5,443 bases of DNA, taken from positions 1-5,443 of the forward strand of contig JALWRJ010000280.1 in NCBI GenBank assembly GCA_026994125.1, read 5' to 3'. Numbering within the stretch: position 1 is the stretch's first letter; each line of letters begins with the position of its first letter. Source of the DNA: Cyclobacteriaceae bacterium (GTDB lineage: Bacteria > Bacteroidota > Bacteroidia > Cytophagales > Cyclobacteriaceae). Shown here piece after piece: positions 1-5,443 of the stretch. Made by a program: the position numbers and the translations under genes. The notes beneath the pieces are model-generated. The model saw only the letters and a program-made list of their open reading frames with translations, made no database searches and was not told where the DNA came from.

Positions 1-141
1 ATTTTAGATAATTTCGAGGATGAGGCAGACATGAAGATTAAATTTGATATTGATGTATTGAATGATACCAACCTGGAGGGCACGTGGTATAACTACCAGG
101 ATAAAGAAACCTCTGATATTAAATTTGTTAAAGTAAAATAA
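1..141 (+). CDS. C-terminal end of an unidentified acidic protein (5' end outside window)
   Basis: An open frame enters from the left edge and ends at a TAA at 139-141, giving the last 46 residues of a protein. The tail is rich in Asp, Glu and Lys (it contains LDNFEDEADMKIKFDIDVLN and ends DIKFVKVK). The alternating polar and hydrophobic pattern suggests beta strands, with no membrane segment. An internal ATG at 31 would give only a 36-residue peptide, so this is read as the end of a longer gene. A probable terminator follows 23 bp after the stop, which supports a real gene end. Too little is visible to name a family or function. Confidence 0.6.
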   Translation: MLDNFEDEADMKIKFDIDVLNDTNLEGTWYNYQDKETSDIKFVKVK

Positions 142-164
142 GATACTTTATTTCTCGTAGCTGG

Positions 165-200
165 TGGCCTGTTTTTTTGCCCATAAACAGAGGCCATTTT
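165..200 (+). terminator. Probable Rho-independent terminator after the first gene
   Basis: The left arm TGGCCTGTTT (165-174) pairs with AAACA (185-189) and GGCCA (192-196), leaving a 2-base GA bulge in the right arm and a loop of about 10 bases. A short T run (197-200) follows. The hairpin lies just downstream of the stop at 141 and before the next gene at 234, as expected for the end of the upstream transcription unit. The bulge and the short T tract make it imperfect. Confidence 0.55.
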
Positions 201-233
201 ATCTTATTAACTTAACGACTTTTCTACTTTTTT

Positions 234-1322
234 ATGCATCAGCCTGCTCCGTTTTTTTATTACAGCCAATCGTTTGCCCGCCTGCTTAAAAAACTAAATA
301 TTACCTTAGTGTTTAGTACCTACCAGGCGGGTAGGGTAGTTTTTGTAAGTTCCCCTACCGGAGAAACATTGTACAAATTTGCTAAGAATTTTAAGCGACC
401 CATGGGCATGGATGTATCCGAAAACCGCTTGGCGGTAGCTTCACGAAATTATATCGAGCAGTTTTCTATGTCGCCAAAATTAGCCAGGGCTTTTCCTCCA
501 AAACCCGGTTTTTACGATGCCTTTTATACCCCTCAGGTAAAATACTACACCGGTATTTCGGATATGCACGAGGTTGCGTTGGTAGGTGAAGATGTTTGGG
601 CAGTAAATACTGCCTTTTCGTGCATTACAAAAATGAGCTCCACCAGGCATTTCGAAGTAATGTGGCAACCCGATTTTATTACCGAATTAGCGCCCGAAGA
701 CCGCTGCCATTTAAATGGGATGATACTAGATGATGGCCAACCCGCCTATGTTACTTTTTTTGATACCAGCAATACTGACAACGGGTGGCGCAAAACCCCA
801 TTAAATACCGGGGTGCTTTACGATTGTCAACAGCAAAAAGCCTTGGTTTCAAACCTTGCTATGCCGCACTCGCCTTTAAAAGATGGCGATACCATTTATT
901 TTTTACAATCGGCTACGGGCGAAGTCATGCAGTACCATTTACCCACCGGTAAGCTAACCTGTATTATTAAGCTAACTAGCTTTTTAAGAGGTATGGATAA
1001 GCTGGGTGATTATCTGTTTATTGGGGCTTCTAAAATGAGGCAAGAATCAAAAACTTTCAAAGACCTGCCAATAAGTGAACAAAGCTTTGCCGGTATTGAG
1101 GTGGTTGATTTAACAACTCAAAAAAGAGTAGCCGGGCTTACCTATACAGATAAAATTAAAGAAATATTTGAAGTAAAGTTGATTAAAAATATAGCGACCC
1201 CCTTAATGCTTACCGAACAAGACGAAGGCTATGAACGCTGCATTTCCTGTGGCGATACTATTAACTACTGGTTGGTGGAAGATAAGGAAAAAACCAATGA
1301 GCAAACTAACCCAACACCTTAG
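234..1322 (+). CDS. TIGR03032 / DUF4915 family protein of unknown function
   Basis: The 362-residue protein matches the pattern I know for the uncharacterised TIGR03032 (DUF4915) family, whose members share several short, strongly conserved motifs. In order these are FSTYQAGRVVFV (about 27-38), FKRPMGMDV (53-61), YTPQVKYYTGISDMHEV (98-114), EDRCHLNGM (155-163), GWRKT (184-188), MPHSP (210-214) and LRGMD (251-255). Repeated short beta-strand-like blocks separated by turns suggest a propeller-like fold, which is inference. No signal peptide or membrane segment is visible, so it is probably cytoplasmic. Length is typical of the family. ATG 234 is the first start after an in-frame TAA at 213-215; no Shine-Dalgarno sequence is present, which is common in Bacteroidota. 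The C-terminal tail carries a CISC (CxxC) pair at 336-339 and a hydrophilic, Glu/Lys/Asn-rich end. The gene ends inside the 3' end of the convergent SRPBCC gene. The biochemical role is unknown. Confidence 0.88.
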   Translation: MHQPAPFFYYSQSFARLLKKLNITLVFSTYQAGRVVFVSSPTGETLYKFAKNFKRPMGMDVSENRLAVASRNYIEQFSMSPKLARAFPPKPGFYDAFYTPQVKYYTGISDMHEVALVGEDVWAVNTAFSCITKMSSTRHFEVMWQPDFITELAPEDRCHLNGMILDDGQPAYVTFFDTSNTDNGWRKTPLNTGVLYDCQQQKALVSNLAMPHSPLKDGDTIYFLQSATGEVMQYHLPTGKLTCIIKLTSFLRGMDKLGDYLFIGASKMRQESKTFKDLPISEQSFAGIEVVDLTTQKRVAGLTYTDKIKEIFEVKLIKNIATPLMLTEQDEGYERCISCGDTINYWLVEDKEKTNEQTNPTP

Positions 1323-1779
1323 CTTTGCTCAACATTTGGCCGGTAGCCAGGTAATGGTTTAGTGCCTTTTCCCAATACTTCATGTCTTCATGAAAATGTT
1401 GTGCCACCATACTTTGTATCATTGTTTTACCCAGTTCGCTTAACGCAGTATAGCGATAGCTAAGCTCGGCTGTGCAGCCTTGCCTGGCTTCGTGTAATTG
1501 TATGCTTATACGCACCGTAAAAAGCCCTTGGGTAACCCGTAAAAACTCAATCCATTTTATATCAGGCTCGTATTCAGTTACTTGCCAAACAGTTTCAATG
1601 CCCTGCCCAAAAGGGGTTACAAATACGCAATTTTTTTCGATTATGCCCGAACGGGAATACACCATTTCATATTCCCAACCTTCAATCCATTCGGTTTCGC
1701 GCACCGGGCATAGCAAAGGAAACACTTGCTCGGCAGTAAAATTGTAATGATGAATAGAATTAAATGTTTGGGCAAACAT
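1306..1779 (-). CDS. SRPBCC (START-like) domain protein
   Basis: This 157-residue protein appears to be a single SRPBCC/START-like domain, the helix-grip fold of polyketide cyclases and Bet v 1 relatives that encloses a hydrophobic pocket. It opens with a strand and a helix typical of the fold (HHYNFTAEQVFPLL, about 10-23). The motif CPVRETEWIEGW (24-35) is, as I recall it, characteristic of a bacterial subgroup of short SRPBCC proteins. A strand-rich middle (VFVTPFGQGIETVWQVTEYE) follows, and a long C-terminal helix with HFHEDMKYWEKALNHYL closes the domain. No signal peptide or membrane segment is seen. The ATG is the only start before an upstream in-frame stop. The gene is convergent with the TIGR03032 gene (17 bp overlap) and divergent from the acyltransferase gene (88 bp gap). 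Ligand and role are unknown; lipid or other hydrophobic ligand binding is possible from the fold alone. Confidence 0.82.
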   Translation of the reverse strand: MFAQTFNSIHHYNFTAEQVFPLLCPVRETEWIEGWEYEMVYSRSGIIEKNCVFVTPFGQGIETVWQVTEYEPDIKWIEFLRVTQGLFTVRISIQLHEARQGCTAELSYRYTALSELGKTMIQSMVAQHFHEDMKYWEKALNHYLATGQMLSKAKVLG

Positions 1780-1783
1780 AGAA

Positions 1784-1791
1784 CAAGTATA
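1784..1791 (-). promoter_or_regulatory. Possible -7 promoter box for the SRPBCC gene
   Basis: Read on the minus strand, TATACTTG matches the Bacteroidota -7 consensus TAnnTTTG at all but one fixed position and lies 4 bases before the ATG. Transcription from it would start at or very near the start codon, giving a leaderless or nearly leaderless message. The only upstream TTTG is about 13 bases away, shorter than the usual spacing of about 19-23, so this call is weak. Confidence 0.25.
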
Positions 1792-1808
1792 GTAAATTTT
1801 TACTCAAA

Positions 1809-1840
1809 TTGGGCGCTTACAGTTGCTCTTCTTACTTTAG
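1809..1840 (+). promoter_or_regulatory. Possible Bacteroidota-type promoter for the acyltransferase gene
   Basis: TTG (1809-1811) is followed 21 bases later by TACTTTAG (1833-1840), one mismatch from the Bacteroidota -7 consensus TAnnTTTG and at a normal spacing from the -33 TTG. Transcription would start near 1846-1848, giving a leader of about 20 bases. A weak AAGG at 1855-1858, nine bases before the ATG, could serve as ribosome binding site. Confidence 0.4.
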
Positions 1841-1867
1841 CAGTTTCAATTTTTAAGGCTCCATTCG

Positions 1868-2611
1868 ATGCACTCATTTTTGCGTACCCTCCATACCTTT
1901 TACATTCTGCTGTGGTTTGTTATATCGTTTTTGGTGTTGTTTCCTTTTTTTTTGCTATTTAGCTTAACGCCTTCGTGGCACCATTGGGCCTATAAGCTCG
2001 ACCACCTGTGGGCCTTGTTTTACTTTAGGGTTTCCCTGTTTTCCACGCAGGTTGAATTCGAGTCGGTGCCTCCCGGTAGTGGGCCGGTTATCTATTGTGC
2101 CAATCACTTTTCTACCATGGATATCCCCAGTATGGCCTTGCTACCAAAACAAGCTTGCTATGTAGGAAAAGAAAGTATTAAAAAACTGCCCTTATTTGGG
2201 TATATGTTTAAAACGCTTCACATTACCGTAAACCGAAGCAGTTTGAAAGACCGAGGCAGGGCTTTTCAAAAATATAAGGAGGCTCTTAACCAGGGTAAAT
2301 CCCTGTTTATTTTCCCCGAGGGAGGCATTGTGTCAACGCATTTTCCATACCAGGCAAAGTACAAGGATGGCCCCTTTAAGGTGGCAATTGAACAGCAAGT
2401 ACCCATTGTTCCGGTTACTATTGCCTATAACTGGAAAGTGCTGCCCGATGGAGATTGGCTGATAAAATCTTTAAAAATTAAACTTATTGTGCATACGCCC
2501 ATGCCAACCAATGGTTTGCAGGCCAACGATGTTCCTGTATTAAAAGAAAAAGTATTTGCAACCATTCAAAACCGTTTGTTGCTTGAAAACAGTTTAACGG
2601 ACACTAAATAA
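1868..2611 (+). CDS. plsC: 1-acyl-sn-glycerol-3-phosphate (lysophospholipid) acyltransferase, PlsC family
   Basis: The 247-residue protein has the ordered motifs of the PlsC/LPLAT acyltransferases, which move a fatty acyl group onto lysophosphatidic acid or a related lysophospholipid to make phosphatidic acid in membrane lipid synthesis. Motif I is NHFSTMD (79-85), the NHx4D signature with catalytic His80 and Asp85. Motif II is the GKESIKKLPLFGYMFKTL region (100-117) ending in NRS (122-124). Motif III is FPEGG (149-153), where the more usual form is FPEGTRS. Motif IV is VPIVPVTI (178-185). A strongly hydrophobic segment at about 11-33 would anchor it in the inner membrane with the catalytic domain on the cytoplasmic side. 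Length is normal. ATG 1868 is the first start after an in-frame TAG at 1838-1840. It is transcribed away from the SRPBCC gene and is 83 bp upstream of the long membrane protein gene in the same direction. The exact lysolipid substrate cannot be read from the sequence, and the genome may hold paralogues, so the gene symbol denotes the family. Confidence 0.93.
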   Translation: MHSFLRTLHTFYILLWFVISFLVLFPFFLLFSLTPSWHHWAYKLDHLWALFYFRVSLFSTQVEFESVPPGSGPVIYCANHFSTMDIPSMALLPKQACYVGKESIKKLPLFGYMFKTLHITVNRSSLKDRGRAFQKYKEALNQGKSLFIFPEGGIVSTHFPYQAKYKDGPFKVAIEQQVPIVPVTIAYNWKVLPDGDWLIKSLKIKLIVHTPMPTNGLQANDVPVLKEKVFATIQNRLLLENSLTDTK

Positions 2612-2662
2612 AGTAATAAAAAGCTTTTATAGCAGTTATATCAATAAAACATTTTACTGCGC

Positions 2663-2670
2663 TAATTTTG
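2663..2670 (+). promoter_or_regulatory. Possible -7 promoter box for the membrane/TPR gene
   Basis: TAATTTTG matches the Bacteroidota -7 consensus TAnnTTTG at every fixed position and lies 24 bases before the ATG at 2695, which would leave a leader of about 17 bases. No TTG is present at the expected -33 distance; the nearest candidate is a TTA at 2636-2638. The 83 bp gap after the acyltransferase stop contains no convincing terminator, so the long gene could be both read through from plsC and transcribed from its own promoter. Confidence 0.4.
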
Positions 2671-2694
2671 AGCTTTATCTGTAAATAAAAACCT

Positions 2695-5443
2695 ATGCGA
2701 AAACATTTTTTTTGGATTCAGTGGCAGCAACCTTACCGATCTGTAACTTCCTTCTTGTTCCTGTTACTCGTGCTACTTGCTACGGCAGTGGTTGTATTGG
2801 TTTTTATCGGATCCGAAGGCATCTTGGGTTGGCACACCTATAGCATTAAAACGGGTGCAGAGTTAGTGGCGCAAACCATTAACATTGGCCCCTTTAGCTT
2901 TCCTGTTACCGAGCGATTAGTAGTTATTAAAGAGTTTTTTGCCGGAGGAGCTATGCCGGCTACCTTAACCGCCAAATACATACTGTGGGCTGTTTTGGCC
3001 TTTTCGTTAAGTTTATTGCTAGCCGCTATATCTTATTTTAAGCGATGGGGTTTTATGCTTTTTGCCGGAGGTTTATTCTTTTTTGCTACCCTGCTACACC
3101 CCGAAATGCTTAAGCTGGGTGGTTTGGGAGATACCTGGCTCATGGCTCTTACCTTTTTGATATTGATTGGCCCCTCGTATTATTTTCAAAGTTTTGGCAG
3201 GCACGCTGGCTTTATGTTGCGGTGGCTAAGTATAGCAGGGGTACTGGTGTTGTTTGTAGTGGGCTTGGCCTGGCAAAGTCAGGTGTTGTTGCCTTACAAT
3301 GCCTTGGCAAGCTATGGCATGTTAGCGCCTTATTTGGTGGTGCTTTTTTTTGTGTTTTTGGTAGGGCACGAGGTGGTGCAGGGCTTTGCCGCTGCTATTG
3401 CCGGAGGGCACGATGAACCCGGAAATAACCGGATGAAGCATATCCTGGTTATTAGCTTTATTTATTTGCTAAATGTACTTATTTCATACTTGCAGGTTAC
3501 TCATGTAATCGATTGGAATTATGTAACCATTAGCCCCTTTATATTGTTGGTAGTAGCTTCAGTACTGGGTGTTTGGGGCATACATTGGCGCTATAAGGTT
3601 TACGCAAAAGTGCAGGCTAACGCACCCGTTTGGGTAATGCTGTATTTAAGCATAGCCATTATTTCACTGGCTTCCATTGCCTATTTTATGTGGGCCTTGG
3701 AAGACCCTTTTCTTAAAATAATTTCCGATTTCATTTTGTTTACACAGCTGGCTTTTGGCCTTGCCTTTTTGTTTTACTTGTTATATAATTTTATTTCTTA
3801 TATAGAAGAAGGGCATCCGTTGGTTCCGGTGCTCTACCAGCCATCCAACCTGCCTTACTTAACGTACCGTATGTTGGGTATGGCCATAATCACAGGGCTG
3901 GTGCTTATGCGAGACATTAAATACCCTATTTGGTATTCGTTGGGGGGCTACTATAATAGCATTGCAGGATATTTTGAAGATAGAAAAGATGATGAGCTTA
4001 TTGAGGCATTTTATTTAAAAGGGGCTGATTTAAGCAAGAAAAACCATAAAAGCAATTACAAGTTGGGTATGCACTTTATTGATACCGACCACGAACAGGC
4101 CATCAAGTATTTTGGCGAGGCTTCTAAACGTGTACCCACTCCGCAAGCATTTGTAAATAAAGCCAACCTCGAAAAAGACGAAGGTATGTATTTTGAAGCT
4201 TTATTTACCTTGCAGCAGGGGTTAAGCCAGTTTCCTGACAACGAGGCGCTATTGACCAACACCGGGGTGCAGTTTGCCAAGGCCGGGTTGCTTGATTCGG
4301 CTTGGTTTTACCTAAGCAAAAGTGCAGGCAAGTTGGCTCAAAATAATGCATTGGCCATGGTGCTGCAAAATCAAATACAGGTATCCTCGCTCGATTCGGC
4401 TTATTTATTTACCAACTTAAATGCCATTGGTAAAACAAATGCAGCAGCCCTGGGGGTACAAACCGAACCCTGGCAACAAGTAACTACAAATAAGCTTACC
4501 GGACAGGGTTACCTGAATAACTTAATTGTTAGCAATTTAATACCCTATGATTCAGCTAATTACAGGCTTTTGTCAGCCATGGTTGATGGCACCAAACACG
4601 CAAAGGCAAAAGAACAACTCAGTTATTCGCTGGCTTTGTATGCCTGGCGGCACGAACGCATAAACGATGCCATTAATCGCTTGCAAGAGCTAACCTCACT
4701 CACACAAGATAAACAACATTTGTATTTTGAAATGCTGGGCTTGCTGCATTTAAACTATCGCTCGTATGCCATGGCAGCCCATTATTTTACGGTGGCCATG
4801 GAGGCCGCCCCGCTGGGGACTATTACCGGTTTGCGAGGGCTGGCCTTAGCGCAGTCGGAACTAGGCGAGTTTGAAGAAGCCATCACGCATTGGAAAGAAC
4901 TAGCAGCTAAAACCGCCCTAGAAGAGCAAGCCCTGGAGGCTACAGTTATGCAACAGGTGCTAACCGGTTTGCTTAACGAAACCGATAGTGTAGCCACCGA
5001 TGATATGAGCCTTTACCTGCGGGCTCGCTATGCCAGGTTATGGAAAGATGAATTTGAGGTAAAAAAGCTGTGGGAAGCCATTAAAGACCTTGAATTAAAA
5101 AATAATTTGGCGTTGGATTTGGCACAGTATTATTTTGAAACTGGTAATGCTGATGCAGCTATTCGATTTTATTCATTTATAGTACCCAACCAGGCACAAG
5201 AGTTGCAACGAGCCTACGATTGGCTGGGTATTAAAATGGCCTATGCCGGAGTTACCGGTAATCTTACAGAACAAGTGGCTGCTTTTAAAGCGCACGGGTT
5301 CGATTTTCGGCCTGATAAGCGCTTGGAAGCCCTGTTTTTTACCGCAAACCTCGAAAATCTATCCAAGGGTCAACTAGGGGAACTGGCTTCGTCTAATCCT
5401 TTTTTTGCCGAAGGGGTAGTTTGGGCGGCCGGCCATAGTATTA
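2695..5443 (+). CDS. Large polytopic membrane protein with C-terminal TPR region (3' end outside window)
   Basis: One frame runs without a stop from ATG 2695 to the window edge: 916 complete codons, unfinished. A TAA at 2686-2688 lies just upstream in frame, so this is the first possible start. The first 406 residues are very hydrophobic, with about 11 likely membrane helices near 17-39, 93-115, 118-134, 146-164, 177-193, 209-236, 250-268, 278-298, 312-334, 345-367 and 388-405. Basic loops (KRW 116-118, RHAGFMLRW 169-177, NNRMKH 244-249, HWRYKVYAK 297-305) fall on alternating sides, which fits a cytoplasmic N-terminus and places everything after about residue 406 in the periplasm. The rest is soluble and helical with TPR-like units. 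The clearest are at about 453-486, 487-520, 521-555, 676-709 and 709-742 (ALAQSELGEFEEAITHW fits the TPR pattern well), with another at about 805-838. TPR arrays usually bind other proteins. I do not recognise the membrane domain as a known enzyme or transporter, and I assign no function. Confidence 0.85.
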   Translation, partial: MRKHFFWIQWQQPYRSVTSFLFLLLVLLATAVVVLVFIGSEGILGWHTYSIKTGAELVAQTINIGPFSFPVTERLVVIKEFFAGGAMPATLTAKYILWAVLAFSLSLLLAAISYFKRWGFMLFAGGLFFFATLLHPEMLKLGGLGDTWLMALTFLILIGPSYYFQSFGRHAGFMLRWLSIAGVLVLFVVGLAWQSQVLLPYNALASYGMLAPYLVVLFFVFLVGHEVVQGFAAAIAGGHDEPGNNRMKHILVISFIYLLNVLISYLQVTHVIDWNYVTISPFILLVVASVLGVWGIHWRYKVYAKVQANAPVWVMLYLSIAIISLASIAYFMWALEDPFLKIISDFILFTQLAFGLAFLFYLLYNFISYIEEGHPLVPVLYQPSNLPYLTYRMLGMAIITGLVLMRDIKYPIWYSLGGYYNSIAGYFEDRKDDELIEAFYLKGADLSKKNHKSNYKLGMHFIDTDHEQAIKYFGEASKRVPTPQAFVNKANLEKDEGMYFEALFTLQQGLSQFPDNEALLTNTGVQFAKAGLLDSAWFYLSKSAGKLAQNNALAMVLQNQIQVSSLDSAYLFTNLNAIGKTNAAALGVQTEPWQQVTTNKLTGQGYLNNLIVSNLIPYDSANYRLLSAMVDGTKHAKAKEQLSYSLALYAWRHERINDAINRLQELTSLTQDKQHLYFEMLGLLHLNYRSYAMAAHYFTVAMEAAPLGTITGLRGLALAQSELGEFEEAITHWKELAAKTALEEQALEATVMQQVLTGLLNETDSVATDDMSLYLRARYARLWKDEFEVKKLWEAIKDLELKNNLALDLAQYYFETGNADAAIRFYSFIVPNQAQELQRAYDWLGIKMAYAGVTGNLTEQVAAFKAHGFDFRPDKRLEALFFTANLENLSKGQLGELASSNPFFAEGVVWAAGHSI

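Noticed and set aside
480..668. A short minus-strand frame inside the TIGR03032 gene
   Set aside because: It lies antisense to strongly conserved family motifs and has no independent support.
1472..1747. A 91-codon plus-strand frame inside the SRPBCC gene
   Set aside because: It is wholly antisense to a gene with clear family motifs, and its composition is typical of a shadow frame.
1726..1962. A 78-codon plus-strand frame with hydrophobic residues overlapping the plsC start
   Set aside because: It lies antisense to the start of the SRPBCC gene and out of frame over the start of plsC. Its hydrophobicity comes from the T-rich DNA encoding the plsC membrane anchor, and it has no recognisable motif.
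2632..2660. GCAGT (2632-2636) and ACTGC (2656-2660) as a possible hairpin after plsC
   Set aside because: The stem is only 5 bp with a 19-base AT-rich loop and no T run after it, so it is too weak to call a terminator.
3367..3387. HEVVQ in the sixth membrane helix as a possible zinc metalloprotease motif
   Set aside because: The second His of HExxH is missing, and no distal motif of site-2 or M48-type intramembrane proteases is visible.
3222..3416. A 64-codon plus-strand frame rich in Gly, Cys and Arg
   Set aside because: It is a shifted frame inside the long membrane protein gene, and its odd composition comes from G-rich codons of membrane helices.
4821..4977. The 10-base word ACCGGTTTGC occurring twice in the TPR region
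   Set aside because: Both copies encode Thr-Gly-Leu in frame within unrelated repeat contexts. This is best explained by codon preference, not by a DNA repeat element.
4056..4997. Two short minus-strand frames (4056-4280 and 4782-4997) rich in Ser, Ala and Cys
   Set aside because: Both are antisense to the TPR region and look like reverse-strand shadows of Ala/Leu/Glu-rich helices.

Overview
The window looks like chromosomal DNA from a member of the Bacteroidota, probably an environmental Cytophagales-like or related lineage. Three things point there. The upstream regions carry sequences resembling the Bacteroidota promoter (a TTG at about -33 and TAnnTTTG at about -7). Most start codons lack a strong Shine-Dalgarno sequence. 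The protein set also fits: a TIGR03032/DUF4915 protein, a short SRPBCC protein with a CPVRE motif, a PlsC-type acyltransferase and a long membrane-plus-TPR protein. Base composition is moderate and even across the window. I see no tRNA, rRNA, CRISPR array, insertion sequence or phage gene.

Layout from left to right. The last 46 codons of an unidentified acidic protein end at 141 and are followed by a probable hairpin terminator (165-200). A TIGR03032-family protein of unknown function (234-1322, +) runs tail to tail into an SRPBCC-fold protein (1306-1779, -), and their 3' ends overlap by 17 bp. Divergent from the SRPBCC gene, across an 88 bp gap with promoter-like elements, is a lysophospholipid acyltransferase (1868-2611, +). 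After another 83 bp gap with a perfect TAATTTTG box, a very long reading frame opens at 2695 and is still open at the window edge. It encodes at least 916 residues: about 11 membrane segments, then a tetratricopeptide-repeat (TPR) region.

The genes do not form an obvious single pathway. Only the acyltransferase has a clear biochemical role, in phospholipid synthesis at the inner membrane. The SRPBCC protein may bind a hydrophobic ligand, and the long protein may be a membrane-anchored periplasmic TPR scaffold. Any link between these and the acyltransferase is only suggested by adjacency. The most notable item is the long membrane/TPR protein, which I do not recognise as a named family. The rest is ordinary, and I find no convincing evidence of a defence system, mobile element or other undescribed multi-gene system.
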